The notes: generated by a model from the sequence alone, not told the origin. Positions 45,242-55,649 are shown, numbered from the stretch's first letter. The stretch: DNA of 64,000 nucleotides from Caenibius tardaugens NBRC 16725 (GCF_003860345.1 NZ_CP034179.1:3828001-3892000), one strand, 5' to 3'. Made by a program: numbers and translations.

Positions 45242-46537
45242 GTGGCTGCCTCACTTACAAAAAACGGCATAGAGGCCCTGATCCTGCGGGCCAAGAATGG
45301 TGCCTCCGGGCAACTCGAACTCCGCGATGACCGTGAGCCTGGCCTGCGTATCCGTGCCGGTCAACGATCCGCAAGCTGGTCGTATTGGGGGCGGCTGAAA
45401 AATGGCCAACCCACGCGCATCAAACTCGGTTCATGGCCGGGTATGGGTATTGCCGAGGCACGAGCGGCAGCCCAGGAGGCGCGGGCCAAGGTCGTGCAGG
45501 GCCATGACCTCAACGAAGAGAAGCGGGTTGCGGCACGCGAAGCTGCTCTTGAGATACGGACCAGGACAACCCTCAAGGACGTACTGGACCTCTACGAGGA
45601 ACTCATCCTCGCACAACATCGCCGCGGCAGTCAGACTCGCCGTGCTCTTGATGGCAAGAAGGGCCTCCTGACAACGCTCGCAAACCGAAAGCCGGCTTCA
45701 ATTACCCGCGCGGAGATCAGCGATCTCGTCAAGAAACATGCTCGTCAGGCACCGATATCCGCCAACCGGAAGCTCGCTTATGCGTCAGCCTTCTTCAACT
45801 GGTGCGTCGAAGAGGAAATCCTCACCGATTCTCCCGCGAAGAACATCCGCAAGCCGGCCAAGGAAAACGAACGCGACCGATTTCATACCCTTGAGGAACT
45901 AAGCGAGGTCTGGACGGCAACCACTGGCCTTGGATACCCATTCGAGCAGTTGTACCGCTTGCTCATCGCTTTGCCGATGCGGCGGGAAGAAATTTCGGCC
46001 ATGCCGGTCGCAGACCTGTCAGTTGGGGATGACGACGCGCCAGACCAAGGAATATGGGTGCTGCCCGCTGGCCGGACGAAGAATGCCAAGGCTCTGCGTG
46101 TTCCGCTGTCACCGTTGGCCCGTTCCATCATTGTCGAGGCACTGAATCACAAGGAACGGCCGAAGGATTCCAAGCTCCTGTTTTCGACCACCGGCGAAAC
46201 ATCAGTTTCGGGCTTCACGAAAGCCAAGCGCCGGATCGACAAGGCAATCCGGGCCGCCCGGATCAAGGAAGCGGAACAGGTGGGGGGCGATCCAGAAGCG
46301 GTTGAGCACATGCCGCACTGGACCGTGCATGATCTGCGGACGACCTTCAATACGCACGCCTGCGAGATACTGAGCGTTCCGCCCCATGTCGCAGATCGAA
46401 TATTGAACCACGTTGCGACCGCGACGCGGTCGAAGATCATGCGCGTCTATAACAAATCCGAGATGTTCGACGCTCGGAAGAAGGCGCTTTGCGATTGGGC
46501 GGATTTGCTGTCGGCCCAGGTGATATCGAACAACTGA
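45242..46537 (+). CDS. tyrosine recombinase/integrase (DUF4102-type)
   Basis: 431 residues. An N-terminal arm-binding DUF4102-like domain (LELRDDREPGLRIRAGQ...IKLGSWPGMGIAEARAAAQEA) and a core-binding SAM-like region precede the catalytic domain: Arg in ALPMRREEI, HDLR in WTVHDLRTTF, His in ILNHVA and the nucleophile Tyr in MRVYNKS. The GTG at 45242 has AAGGGAG 7 nt upstream; the upstream TTG lacks one. It lies next to the tRNA-Lys fragment and is transcribed into the island. It integrates and excises the element by recombination at tRNA-Lys. Confidence 0.92.
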   Translation: MAASLTKNGIEALILRAKNGASGQLELRDDREPGLRIRAGQRSASWSYWGRLKNGQPTRIKLGSWPGMGIAEARAAAQEARAKVVQGHDLNEEKRVAAREAALEIRTRTTLKDVLDLYEELILAQHRRGSQTRRALDGKKGLLTTLANRKPASITRAEISDLVKKHARQAPISANRKLAYASAFFNWCVEEEILTDSPAKNIRKPAKENERDRFHTLEELSEVWTATTGLGYPFEQLYRLLIALPMRREEISAMPVADLSVGDDDAPDQGIWVLPAGRTKNAKALRVPLSPLARSIIVEALNHKERPKDSKLLFSTTGETSVSGFTKAKRRIDKAIRAARIKEAEQVGGDPEAVEHMPHWTVHDLRTTFNTHACEILSVPPHVADRILNHVATATRSKIMRVYNKSEMFDARKKALCDWADLLSAQVISNN

Positions 46538-46570
46538 TTTGCCCCATGGGCAGGGAATCCGGGAGGCCAA

Positions 46571-47503
46571 ATGTCCATCCCATCCTATCTACACTCCAAA
46601 TCCAAATCCGATCTCGAAGCTGCGGCTGCCGATCTGGTCAAACGCCTCGGCGGGAACTGGACGCCTCGTGGTGCGATGTGTCGGTGCCCCGCTCACGATG
46701 ATCGGACGCCCAGCCTTTCCGTGCGTGTCGGTGATGCAGCACTGTTGTTCAAATGCTTTGCCGGCTGCGACACGCTTGACGTCATCCGGGCAATCCGCCG
46801 GCTCGGCAGCAACATTCCGTTGAACGGCGCATCGACATCACCGACATCGCAGTACTCCATAAGTCCAACATGGCTGCGGCAGCGGGCTCTCGATCTGTGG
46901 GATGACGCGCGCCCACTCATGGGAACGACAGCCGAGCAGTATCTGCGACGACGCTCGATTATCCTGTGGCCGCCGGCGTTGCGCTTTCACCGACGCACAC
47001 CGCTGGGCCGAGGAAAGCGTGCAGTGTTCCGACCGGCGATGCTTGCGGCACTCCACGAGAGGGAACGGCTGGTCGCGCTCCAGCGGACGTTTCTTGCTCC
47101 TGACGAGCCGCGCCGGGCACGCGATCTTGGTAACCCACGGCGCATGCTCGGTCGACCGGGGAATGGTGCTGTCGTGCTTGCGCCGGCGACCCACACGCTT
47201 GGTCTTGCCGAAGGCATCGAAACCGCCCTTTCGGCGATCCTCCTGCTCGATATTCCCGTCTGGGCTACGCTAGGGAATGAGCGCCTGCCGCATATCGCCA
47301 TTCCCGACACCGTCACACGGCTGATCCTGCTGCCCGACAATGACAGAGGCGGACGGATCGGTGCGGCCAAGGCCGCCGAAGCCTATGCCATGCCGGGCAG
47401 GACCATCGAGACCTTGTGGCCGCCGGATGGCCTCAATGACTGGAACGACGTTCTTCGTGCGGAAGGGAAGGGGGTGGGGAACTGGTTGCGGCAAGCGGCC
47501 TGA
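46571..47503 (+). CDS. zinc-finger/Toprim primase-like protein
   Basis: 310 residues. A CHC2-type zinc-finger pattern (CRCPAHDDRTPSLSV...LLFKCFAGCD) is followed by a Toprim-like domain (GLAEGIETALSAILL, acidic LLPDNDRGGRIGA) and a closing GLNDWNDVLRAEG. The order is that of DNA primase-helicase N-termini but no helicase follows. Such proteins are common in plasmids and ICEs. GGGAGG precedes the ATG. It likely primes or repairs element DNA after transfer; that is inference. Confidence 0.85.
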   Translation: MSIPSYLHSKSKSDLEAAAADLVKRLGGNWTPRGAMCRCPAHDDRTPSLSVRVGDAALLFKCFAGCDTLDVIRAIRRLGSNIPLNGASTSPTSQYSISPTWLRQRALDLWDDARPLMGTTAEQYLRRRSIILWPPALRFHRRTPLGRGKRAVFRPAMLAALHERERLVALQRTFLAPDEPRRARDLGNPRRMLGRPGNGAVVLAPATHTLGLAEGIETALSAILLLDIPVWATLGNERLPHIAIPDTVTRLILLPDNDRGGRIGAAKAAEAYAMPGRTIETLWPPDGLNDWNDVLRAEGKGVGNWLRQAA

Positions 47504-47535
47504 ATGGTCGGGCCATGGCCGCCAGGAGAATATCG

Positions 47536-49611
47536 ATGTCCCAGCCTATCATTCTCGTATCGGCGGCCAAGCTCGCCAAATCGCCCAGCAATGTGCGCAA
47601 GACCAGCGACGCTGAGGCCGACGCCCAGCTCGAAGCCAGCATCGTCGCGCACGGCGTGCTCCAGAACTTGATCGGCCTGCCGGTCGCGCGCAAGAAGGGC
47701 CAGTACCGGATCACCGCCGGCGGTCGCCGTCTCGATGCCGTCCACCGCGCGATCGAGAAGGGCGATCTGCCCGCCGAATACGAATTGCCGGTGAAGGTTC
47801 TTGCCGACGCCAACGACGCGGTCGAGATCAGCCTGTCCGAGAATTTCTTCAAATTGGCGATGAATCCTGCCGATGCCTGCCGGGCATTCCAGGACATCAT
47901 CGAGACCGAGAAGAAGACCCCCGCCGACATCGCCAAGCGCTTCGGCCTTACCGAGCGTTTCGTGCTGGGCCGTCTGCGCCTTGCCGGTCTTGCCGAACCG
48001 GTGTTCGAGGCCCTGCGCGACGGGTCGATCACGCTCGACATTGCCATGGCCTATGCCAGCACGTCAGACGCCGCGCGCCAGGCCTCGGTGTACGAGCAGT
48101 TCGGCCAGGGCTACTATCGCGCCAATGTCGGCGAAATCCGGCGCCAGCTCGCCTCTGGTGGCTATCGCGGCAGCGACCCCAAGGCGCTGCTGGTCGGGCG
48201 CGAGGACTATGTCGCGGCGGGCGGCAGGATCGATGCCGACCTCTTTTCCGACGATGCCACCGAGATGTGGATCGACGGCGACATCCTCGATCACCTCGCT
48301 GAGGAAAAACTTGCCGCAGCCGCCGAAGCAATCCGTCAGCGCGAGGGCTTCGCTGAAATCCGCGCCGTGCCTGCTTCCCACATCTCGTACATGGACACCT
48401 ATGGCCTGCGGCAGGTTCAGGGTGAGCTCCCCCCGCTCAGTCCGCAAGAGGAAGCCCGCTGCGAGCAGATCCAGAACGAACTCGAAGCGATCGAGGAAGC
48501 TGCGGCAGACGAGAATGGCGAGGGCTATACCGAGGACGACGAGGCGCGGACCCAGGCGCTCGAAGCTGAATATGAGGCGATCCAGTCGCGCAATCCGATC
48601 CTGACCGAGGAGCAGAAGGCGTCCGCGCTTGCCTATGTCGTCATCGGCCGCGACGGATGTCCTCGCATCCACGAGCAGCTCTATGTCGCGCCGGTCGAAA
48701 CGCCAGACAACGAGGAAGGCGACGCCGGTGCAGATGAGGACGCGGATCACGGCGAGGAAGCCGAAGGCTCGGCCAAGCCGGTCATGAGCCAGCGGCTTGC
48801 AGACGAAATGGCGATGATGAAGACCGAACTTCTTGCAGTCCACGTCGCGAGCGACCCGCGTTTCGCGCTCGACGTCGGCACCTTCATCATGGCCGATGCG
48901 GCGACCCGGCATTATGGAAGCAGCGATCTTGCCAGCGAACTTCGCGCCCGGGCGCCGTCCCCGCGGGTCGCCAGTTTCGAGAGCGGTACGCTGGCGGCCG
49001 AAGAATGGGCCAAGCTCGACAGCGCGCTCGATCGCAGCTGGATCGACCATGAAGATGTCCGCGACCGTTACGACGCCTTCTGCGCGCTTTCCGACGAGGC
49101 CCGCGCTGCCTGGCTGGGCTGGGCGATCGCGCGGACCTTCGATGCGGTGCCCGCTGGCAGGACCGGCAGCGCTTTCATCGACCATCTCGGCGCCAAGCTG
49201 GCGATCGATGTCGCGGCCTGGTGGCGACCGACCGCGAAGAACTACTTCGACCGGATCACCAAGCCGGCGATCCTGACGCTGTTCGAAACCGTAGGCAGCG
49301 CCGAACTGCGTCACCGTTACGGGGCGTCGAAAAAGCACGACCTTGCCGCCTCGGCCGAGAAGCTCTTCGCGGGCGACATCCTCGTCGAGGCGGAGATCAA
49401 GGAACGGGCGATCAGCTGGCTGCCCGATGCCATGCGCTTCGAGCCCGTGGATGCCGAGACGGATGCCATGATCGGTGTCGATGCCGAGGCATTTGAAGAA
49501 CCCGCCGAGGCGGCAGGCCGCGACGAGGATCTCGAAGCCGGGGATCTCGTAGAAGATGGCGCGGAATCTCGCGAAGACGGGGGCATGGATTCGCTCGCCG
49601 CCGCTGCCTGA
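47536..49611 (+). CDS. ParB/RepB/Spo0J-family protein, long form
   Basis: 691 residues. An N-terminal ParB nuclease-like domain (VSAAKLAKSPSNVRKT...LEASIVAHGVLQNLIGLP...ITAGGRRLDAVHRAIEKG, then ISLSENFFKLAMNPADACRAF) and a helix-turn-helix (IAKRFGLTERFVLGRLRLAGL) are followed by a long acidic linker (about 300-430) and a C-terminal region of unknown type. Much longer than segregation ParB and with no ParA beside it, so it is more likely a mobile-element regulator. AGGAGAA lies before the ATG. It ends at a strong terminator. Confidence 0.87.
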   Translation: MSQPIILVSAAKLAKSPSNVRKTSDAEADAQLEASIVAHGVLQNLIGLPVARKKGQYRITAGGRRLDAVHRAIEKGDLPAEYELPVKVLADANDAVEISLSENFFKLAMNPADACRAFQDIIETEKKTPADIAKRFGLTERFVLGRLRLAGLAEPVFEALRDGSITLDIAMAYASTSDAARQASVYEQFGQGYYRANVGEIRRQLASGGYRGSDPKALLVGREDYVAAGGRIDADLFSDDATEMWIDGDILDHLAEEKLAAAAEAIRQREGFAEIRAVPASHISYMDTYGLRQVQGELPPLSPQEEARCEQIQNELEAIEEAAADENGEGYTEDDEARTQALEAEYEAIQSRNPILTEEQKASALAYVVIGRDGCPRIHEQLYVAPVETPDNEEGDAGADEDADHGEEAEGSAKPVMSQRLADEMAMMKTELLAVHVASDPRFALDVGTFIMADAATRHYGSSDLASELRARAPSPRVASFESGTLAAEEWAKLDSALDRSWIDHEDVRDRYDAFCALSDEARAAWLGWAIARTFDAVPAGRTGSAFIDHLGAKLAIDVAAWWRPTAKNYFDRITKPAILTLFETVGSAELRHRYGASKKHDLAASAEKLFAGDILVEAEIKERAISWLPDAMRFEPVDAETDAMIGVDAEAFEEPAEAAGRDEDLEAGDLVEDGAESREDGGMDSLAAAA

Positions 49612-49632
49612 ACTCACGAACCTGCCCTCCTG

Positions 49633-49671
49633 ACGGGGCCGCGGTGTCATGCCGCGGCCCCGTTTCCTTTT
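49633..49671 (+). terminator. intrinsic terminator after the ParB-like gene
   Basis: A perfect 12-bp stem (ACGGGGCCGCGG / CCGCGGCCCCGT) with a 7-nt loop, followed by TTCCTTTT. It separates the ParB-like gene from the large helicase. Confidence 0.9.
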
Positions 49672-49749
49672 GGCTGGCTGCCGGGAGGAAGGGGGAGGGC
49701 CATTGGCGACGGGGCGGATGGCCGCCCGATTTCCGAAGGACCGCGCCCG

Positions 49750-52700
49750 ATGAACTTGTCCCTGCTCAAACTCGCCGAGTCCGACTTCCTGTCCGACTCT
49801 TCCACGGCGGATACGCTCTTCACGGTCGCCCGCGTCGTCGCGGACACGCTTACGCGGTCCGGCACCGTCACCCGCCAGTTCCTTACACGGCAGATGGTGG
49901 AAGCCTTCGGTGCGTCCGATGCGGACGGCGCTTGGTCGATGCGCGACGCCTATGACGCGCTGGAAGCCTCACAGGTGCTGCTGCTTCAGCGCGAGGATTG
50001 GCGAGTGATCAGCGCGGCCGATCCCGAGGCGGCCTTCGCGGCGCTGCTCGCCTTCCAGAACAGCCTGCCGACCCAGACCTACCGCTCGGAACACCAGGTC
50101 GATCTCCAGCAGTTCAGCACGCCGCTGGCGCTGGCCTGGCTCGCGGCCCGGGCGGCAAAGCTCACATCGGATGATCTGGTGCTCGAACCCTCGGCGGGAA
50201 CCGGCATGCTCGCGGCCCATGCCGCCAGGGCTGGTGCCCGCCTGCTCCTCAACGAACGGGACGAGCAGCGGGCGGCTCTGCTGGGACTGGCGCTCAGTCA
50301 TGACGTCACGACCCATGATGCGGAGTTCATCCACGACAAGCTGGCAGGCGGCCAGACGCCGAGCGTGGTTTTGATCAACCCGCCCTTCAGCCGCAGCGAG
50401 GGTCGGGGCCGCGATCGACATGCGGGTGCTCGCCATCTCCGCTCGGCTCTGCTGCGCCTCGCGCTGGGCGGGCGCTGCGTCGCGATCATGAGCCCAAGTT
50501 TCGCTCCAGACGGCGGTGGCGCGGCGGGTTATGCGGCGGTGGCCGAAGTTGTTCCGCCCAGAGCGGAAATCACCATCCTCGGCAGTCCCTACGCCAAGCA
50601 CGGCACCAGCATCGCGGTACGGCTGCTGATCTATGACAAGGGCTGGACGGGGATACCCGTGCGCCATACCGTGCTCGATATCGAGGCCGCCCTGCCGATC
50701 GTGCTTGGTCTGCCGCCCCGGATCGACCCGTCGCAATCGCCGCCTCCCGCGCCTGCGATGGCACGGCCAAGGGGGCGGCCCGTTGCCAAAGCTTCGGCGT
50801 CACCGCTCTTCACGAACCTCGCCGGCACCCGGCTTGCCGCACCAAAACGTGAGCCGCGCATCGACGATATTCCGCGCATGCTCGATTATTCTGTCCGGGA
50901 CGCGCCGCTGCCTGCTGGTGATCCGGTCGGCATCTATGTCCCCTGGCGGCTCGCCCGCATCGAAATTCCTGCCGCGAGGCCGCACCCCGACCAGTTGGTC
51001 GAATCCGTCGCCATGGCCTCGGTGCTGCCGCCTGCGCCCGGCTACCGGCCGATGTTGCAGGATCGTGCGATTGCCGCGCTGTCTGACGCCCAGCTCGAAA
51101 CCCTGATCCATGCCGGCGAAGCATTCGAGCGCGATCTGCCGGGTGTATTCCTGCCCAATGACGCGGGCGATCAGCTCAGCGAGACGCCGCAGGGCCATGT
51201 CTACCGCACCGGCTATTTCATCGGCGACGGCACCGGCGTCGGCAAGGGCCGCGAGGTTGCCGCTTGCATTCTCGACCAGTGGAACCGGGGACAGCGCAAG
51301 GCGGTGTGGATTTCGGTGAGTTCAGGCCTGGTCGAGGACGCGCGCCGCGACTGGTCTGCGCTTGGCGGCCTACCCATCGACATCCAGTCGCTCGATGCGT
51401 TCCCATTGGGCCAGCCCATCGGCATGGCAAGCGGCATCCTGTTCCTCACCTATGCGACGCTGCGATCCTCGCGCCATGACGAGACCTCGCGTCTGCAGCA
51501 GATCCGCGCCTGGCTGGGCGAGGATTTTGAGGGGCTTCTGGTGTTCGACGAGGCTCACGCGCTCGCCAATGCCGCCGGAACCGACACCGAGTTCGGTACC
51601 GCCAAGGGCTCCGAGCAGGGGTTGGCAGGCGTCCGATTGCAGCACGCGCTGCCCCGCGCGCGGGTGCTCTATGTCTCGGCGACCGGCGCCACCGATCCCG
51701 CCAATCTCTGCTACGCCGCGCGACTCGGCTTGTGGGGTCCCGGCACGGCTTTCCGCGACCGCGCGGCCTTCATGGCGGCGATGGACAATGGCGGGATTGC
51801 CGCGATGGAAATCGTCGCGCGCGATCTCAAGGCCATGGGACTCTATACCGCGCGGGCGCTGAGCTTTGCCGGGGTCGAATATGAAGCGCTCGAACACCGG
51901 CTCACGCCTGACCAGATCGCAATCTATGACACCTACAGTGATGCCTGGAGCATCATTCACCGGCATCTCGACGAGGCGCTGAAGGCTACCAATATTATCG
52001 ACCGCATGTCGAGTGACACCTTGAACGCGCAGGCCAAAGGAGCGGCGCTGTCCAGGTTCGAGAGTGCCAAACAGAGGTTCTATTCCGGCGTGCTCCTGTC
52101 GATGAAGATCCCGAGCGTTATCCGCGCGATCGAAACGGAACTGACCGCAGGCCATGCCGCCGTCGTGCAACTTGTCACCACCGGGGAGGCCATTCTCGAC
52201 CGGCGGCTTGCCGCGCTCTCTGCGCAGGAACGCGCGCAGCTTTTCGTGGATGTCTCACCGCTCGACGGACTCGTGGACTATCTGAAGAACGCCTTTCCGA
52301 CCCGGCAGCTGCGCGCCTTCAAGGCGAGCGATGGGACGATGCGCTCGGAAATGATGGTGGGCGAGGATGGCCAGCCGGTCCACTGCCAGGAAGCCCTGGC
52401 GGCGCGCGAGACGCTGATCGAGCAGCTTTGCGGCATGCCGCCGATCCCGGCCGCACTCGATGCGCTGATCGCCCATTTCGGGAGCGACCAAGTCGCCGAG
52501 GTGACCGGGCGTACGCGGCGCATCGTGCTCGACCCGCGCGGCAACCAGAAGCTCGAACCACGAGGGATAGGTGCCCGCAAGGCTGACAGCGACGACTTCA
52601 TGGCGGGGCGAAAGCCCATCCTCGCCTTCTCCGATGCGGGCGGGACCGGGCGATCCTATCATGCCGATCTCAATTGCGGCAGCGCGGCCAAGCGCCGCAT

Positions 52701-54057
52701 CCATTTCCTGCTCGAACCAGGTTGGAAGGCCGCGACCGCGATCCAGGGGCTCGGGCGTACGCACCGCACCAATCAGGCGAGCCCGCCGGTGTTCCGCCCC
52801 GTCACCACCGACTGCAAGGGCGAACGGCGCTTCATCAGCACGATCGCGCGCCGACTCGACAGCCTCGGCGCACTGACCCGCGGGCAGCGTCAGACGGGCG
52901 GTCAAAATCTCTTCAATCCGGCGGACAACCTCGAAAGCGACTATGCCAAGGAAGCGCTGACGCAGTGGTATCATCTGCTCCATGCCGGCAAGCTCGCCAG
53001 CACCACCCTCCTGGACTTCCAGACAATGACCGGCCTCAAGCTGACCGAGCAGGACGGGGGCGGCTTGCTCGAAAAATTGCCGCCGATCCAGCGCTGGCTC
53101 AACCGGATACTGGCGCTACGCATAGCGACACAGAACGCGATCTTCGAGGAATATATCGGCCTCATCCAGGCCCGCGTCGATGCCGCGCGCGAAGCAGGTA
53201 CACTCGATCTCGGCGTCGAGACGATCCGGGCCGAACGCATCGTCCCGCTCTCCGATCAGGTGCTGCGCACCGATCCGCTGACCGGCGCGGAGACCCGGCT
53301 GCTCCGGCTTGAACTGCATATGCGCCCAAGGGTGACGTCCTGGAACCGCCTCATGCAGATCTGGGAGGGCACCGACGATATTGCTTTCCTGCGCAATGGC
53401 CGCTCGGGCCGTGTTGCGCTGCGGGTGCCGTCCTGGTCGGTCACCGACGATGAGGGCAGGCCTGTGCCGATGTGTCAGCTCGTTCGCCCTACCGGCAACG
53501 ACCGGATGTCGCTGGGCGCTCTGTGGACCAGCCATTGGCAGCCGATCGACCGCGATCACTTCCGTGAACTGTGGGACGCCGAGGTCGCGACTGCCTCGGC
53601 TGCACTCGAGGTCGAGACGATCAGCCTGGCGACCGGCCTGCTGCTTCCTGTCTGGCACAAGCTCCCCGCCGATGACGTGCGGGTCTGGCGCATCGGCGAT
53701 GGAAACGGCGAGGCCCTTCTCGGGCGCATCGTCATGTCCGCGGCGGTCGAGAAGCTCGAGAGCGAATTCGGCCTGACTGCTTCGGTGAGGCTGACGCCTG
53801 TCGAACTGATTGCGGCGGCGCGCAGCGACGAGGGCGTGCCTGTACCGGGCCTCGACGGCGCGCGCCTGGTCTCGGTCTTCGTCAACAACAGCCGCCGGCT
53901 CGAACTGCGCAGCGCCCAGCCGCAGGACCGCGAATGGCTGAAGGCACGCGGATGCTTCACCGAGGTGATCGCCTATGTGACACGGATATTCGTGCCGGTG
54001 GACCGGGCCGAAGAGGTTCTCGCGGCCATCTCGGCGACAGTATCGGGGCGAGCGTAA
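49750..54057 (+). CDS. DNA methyltransferase-strawberry-notch helicase fusion
   Basis: 1435 residues in several modules. An N-terminal SAM-dependent methyltransferase has LEPSAGTGMLA (about 145-155) and the N6-adenine-type motif NPPF (210-213). A superfamily-2 ATPase follows, with a Walker-A-like GDGTGVGKG (about 492-500), DEAH (about 600) and a motif VI-like QGLGRTHRTNQ (about 1003-1013). A strawberry-notch-type C-terminal part comes last. The closest described functional relative by layout is the phage P1 DarB type antirestriction protein (family knowledge). In an integrated element it could protect incoming DNA. It stands behind a terminator with its own leader. Confidence 0.88.
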   Translation: MNLSLLKLAESDFLSDSSTADTLFTVARVVADTLTRSGTVTRQFLTRQMVEAFGASDADGAWSMRDAYDALEASQVLLLQREDWRVISAADPEAAFAALLAFQNSLPTQTYRSEHQVDLQQFSTPLALAWLAARAAKLTSDDLVLEPSAGTGMLAAHAARAGARLLLNERDEQRAALLGLALSHDVTTHDAEFIHDKLAGGQTPSVVLINPPFSRSEGRGRDRHAGARHLRSALLRLALGGRCVAIMSPSFAPDGGGAAGYAAVAEVVPPRAEITILGSPYAKHGTSIAVRLLIYDKGWTGIPVRHTVLDIEAALPIVLGLPPRIDPSQSPPPAPAMARPRGRPVAKASASPLFTNLAGTRLAAPKREPRIDDIPRMLDYSVRDAPLPAGDPVGIYVPWRLARIEIPAARPHPDQLVESVAMASVLPPAPGYRPMLQDRAIAALSDAQLETLIHAGEAFERDLPGVFLPNDAGDQLSETPQGHVYRTGYFIGDGTGVGKGREVAACILDQWNRGQRKAVWISVSSGLVEDARRDWSALGGLPIDIQSLDAFPLGQPIGMASGILFLTYATLRSSRHDETSRLQQIRAWLGEDFEGLLVFDEAHALANAAGTDTEFGTAKGSEQGLAGVRLQHALPRARVLYVSATGATDPANLCYAARLGLWGPGTAFRDRAAFMAAMDNGGIAAMEIVARDLKAMGLYTARALSFAGVEYEALEHRLTPDQIAIYDTYSDAWSIIHRHLDEALKATNIIDRMSSDTLNAQAKGAALSRFESAKQRFYSGVLLSMKIPSVIRAIETELTAGHAAVVQLVTTGEAILDRRLAALSAQERAQLFVDVSPLDGLVDYLKNAFPTRQLRAFKASDGTMRSEMMVGEDGQPVHCQEALAARETLIEQLCGMPPIPAALDALIAHFGSDQVAEVTGRTRRIVLDPRGNQKLEPRGIGARKADSDDFMAGRKPILAFSDAGGTGRSYHADLNCGSAAKRRIHFLLEPGWKAATAIQGLGRTHRTNQASPPVFRPVTTDCKGERRFISTIARRLDSLGALTRGQRQTGGQNLFNPADNLESDYAKEALTQWYHLLHAGKLASTTLLDFQTMTGLKLTEQDGGGLLEKLPPIQRWLNRILALRIATQNAIFEEYIGLIQARVDAAREAGTLDLGVETIRAERIVPLSDQVLRTDPLTGAETRLLRLELHMRPRVTSWNRLMQIWEGTDDIAFLRNGRSGRVALRVPSWSVTDDEGRPVPMCQLVRPTGNDRMSLGALWTSHWQPIDRDHFRELWDAEVATASAALEVETISLATGLLLPVWHKLPADDVRVWRIGDGNGEALLGRIVMSAAVEKLESEFGLTASVRLTPVELIAAARSDEGVPVPGLDGARLVSVFVNNSRRLELRSAQPQDREWLKARGCFTEVIAYVTRIFVPVDRAEEVLAAISATVSGRA

Positions 54058-54170
54058 ACCCCCGCCATCGCCCGACCGGGTTCTGAAGGACCTGATCTGA
54101 TCGTCCGGGAGGGAAGTGGGGTGGGGAAGGGCGCTGCCGGATGTTCGGCCGCGTTTTTCAGAGAAGTCCC

Positions 54171-54473
54171 ATGGCGCAAAACGACCCTATCCTTGACCCA
54201 CTGTTCGTCGAGAGTTTCAACGCAGACCTCGAACAGCTGAACAGTCCGGCGCGCATTGCCATCACCAGCCTCAGTTCCGGCACCGACGTGTTCGAACTGC
54301 TCGACGACGAAGGCCAGTTCGTCGCGCTGTTTCCCGCAAGCGCGACGCCAGAAGTGACCGCCGCCGCCTACCGGCTTTACGGCCAGGGCCTGAACCATGG
54401 TTTGCGCGCCGGCGAGGACCTTGCCTGGGCCAAGCTGCGCCATCTGATCGGCGCTGCCGCTGACGAGCGTTGA
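54171..54473 (+). CDS. hypothetical protein
   Basis: 100 residues, not recognised. Acidic, soluble, without signal or membrane segments: it begins MAQNDPILDPLFVESFNADLEQ and has FELLDDEGQFVALFPASATPEVTAAAYRLYGQGLNHG. AGAGAAG lies 5 nt before ATG 54171. It follows the methyltransferase-helicase by 113 bp on the same strand, so joint expression is possible. Confidence 0.7.
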   Translation: MAQNDPILDPLFVESFNADLEQLNSPARIAITSLSSGTDVFELLDDEGQFVALFPASATPEVTAAAYRLYGQGLNHGLRAGEDLAWAKLRHLIGAAADER

Positions 54474-54667
54474 TCGGCGAATGTTGGTCCATCTCGAGCA
54501 TCGACCCATAGCACCGCTAACGGCTGCGACATTCGATCTGCTCGTCAGGTATCCCCGGCTCGAGATTGGGGCTGCCTAAAATTTGTGCAGGTGGAGAGGG
54601 GGAGGGGTTTTGAGGCTGGAGCGGCGGTGAAGTGACCCGCTCGCCCCGTTTCAAAAGGAGATTCAAA

Positions 54668-55153
54668 ATGGCTGACCGTGCAACAGCGTCCATCGTGATC
54701 GGCGGACACATCCCGCGATCCTGCATTTCCGGGCTCATCGCGGCTGTCGAATTGGATGGCGGCCGCGCCGACTGGCAAGGCGAAGCCCTGGACGATACGT
54801 CCGTCCGCAATGATGAGGTACTCGAAGCCTTTGCCTGTGAGTTGCCCGGAGGCATTTTTCAGGAGACCGAGAGCTTTTGTGAGCAGCATGGCATCGCTTT
54901 CGTCAGGGGCTCGGGCAGCTGCGCGGGCGCGTTCGGTCCCGAACGCGCGGTGTTCACAGGCAAGGGCCCTGCCGCCTATTTCGATCTCACCGAAAGCGAT
55001 GAGGTCGTGCTGACCCGAAGCGGGCTGCGCGCGCTCGGTTCTCTCGAGGCAATCGAGACGTGGTTTGCCTCCGCCGAGTTCACACCGCCGCCGGTGACCA
55101 TTGTCGAGGGTGAAGGGGCTTCGGCGCAGGCGTGCGAGCTGTGCCATGGCTGA
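54668..55153 (+). CDS. hypothetical protein
   Basis: 161 residues, not recognised. It begins MADRATASIVIGGHIPRSCISGLIAAVE, with ELPGGIFQETESFCEQHGIAFVRGSGSCAGAFGPERAVF in the middle and a C-terminal CELCHG. AAAGGAG lies 6 nt before the ATG. It overlaps the following gene by 8 nt, so the two are cotranslated. A 194-bp gap with no supported feature precedes it. Confidence 0.72.
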   Translation: MADRATASIVIGGHIPRSCISGLIAAVELDGGRADWQGEALDDTSVRNDEVLEAFACELPGGIFQETESFCEQHGIAFVRGSGSCAGAFGPERAVFTGKGPAAYFDLTESDEVVLTRSGLRALGSLEAIETWFASAEFTPPPVTIVEGEGASAQACELCHG

Positions 55154-55649
55154 TAGCTACACCCAGGGCAGCTTTGCCTTTACCTGCAGCCATGCCGAGA
55201 TGGCCCTGATTGAGGAAGCGTTTCAGGCAAGTTATGATCTCGGGGACGGGGACACCCCGGCCGAACCTACGCCGGAGTTCCTCATGGCGTTCCCGTCGGT
55301 CGCGCCGGATGATACATGGAGCGGTTTTCTTGCAATCTTCGATGATCCCGATTTTCCGAATTTCGGGGTTGAGTTCGAGGGCGGCAACACGCTCGATCAG
55401 CCCGGCGTCAGTATCGTCTCCTTCTGGAGCATGACCGATTTCCAGCCCGCCGCGCTTGGCCAACTGATCCGGCATTGCTGCCAGGACACGCTCCGTCAGG
55501 CTCCCATCGGGTTCGAATTCGCCTTTTCTTGCTCCCGAGCAAGACGGGACGAATTCGGTGGCGGATGGTGCGCGGTCTTTGCCGACCGCATTGAGATCGA
55601 GACCACCCGCGAAGTGCTGTCCCGCGCGATCGAGGGAGGGATCGTCTGA
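55146..55649 (+). CDS. hypothetical protein
   Basis: 167 residues, not recognised. Acidic and soluble (FDDPDFPNFGVEFEGGNTL, DTLRQAPIGFEFAFSCSRA). Its ATG lies inside the end of the previous gene and its TGA shares one base with the start of the next small gene (TGATG). The three-gene chain points to a joint function or at least joint dosage. Confidence 0.74.
   Translation: MADSYTQGSFAFTCSHAEMALIEEAFQASYDLGDGDTPAEPTPEFLMAFPSVAPDDTWSGFLAIFDDPDFPNFGVEFEGGNTLDQPGVSIVSFWSMTDFQPAALGQLIRHCCQDTLRQAPIGFEFAFSCSRARRDEFGGGWCAVFADRIEIETTREVLSRAIEGGIV

Noticed and set aside
47536-49611. Plasmid partition locus
   Set aside because: The ParB-like protein has no ParA neighbour and no parS-like repeats are seen. 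It lies in an integrated element.
48064-49650. 528-codon minus-strand frame over the ParB-like gene
   Set aside because: Shadow frame without motifs; the plus-strand gene has ParB domains, a ribosome site and a terminator.
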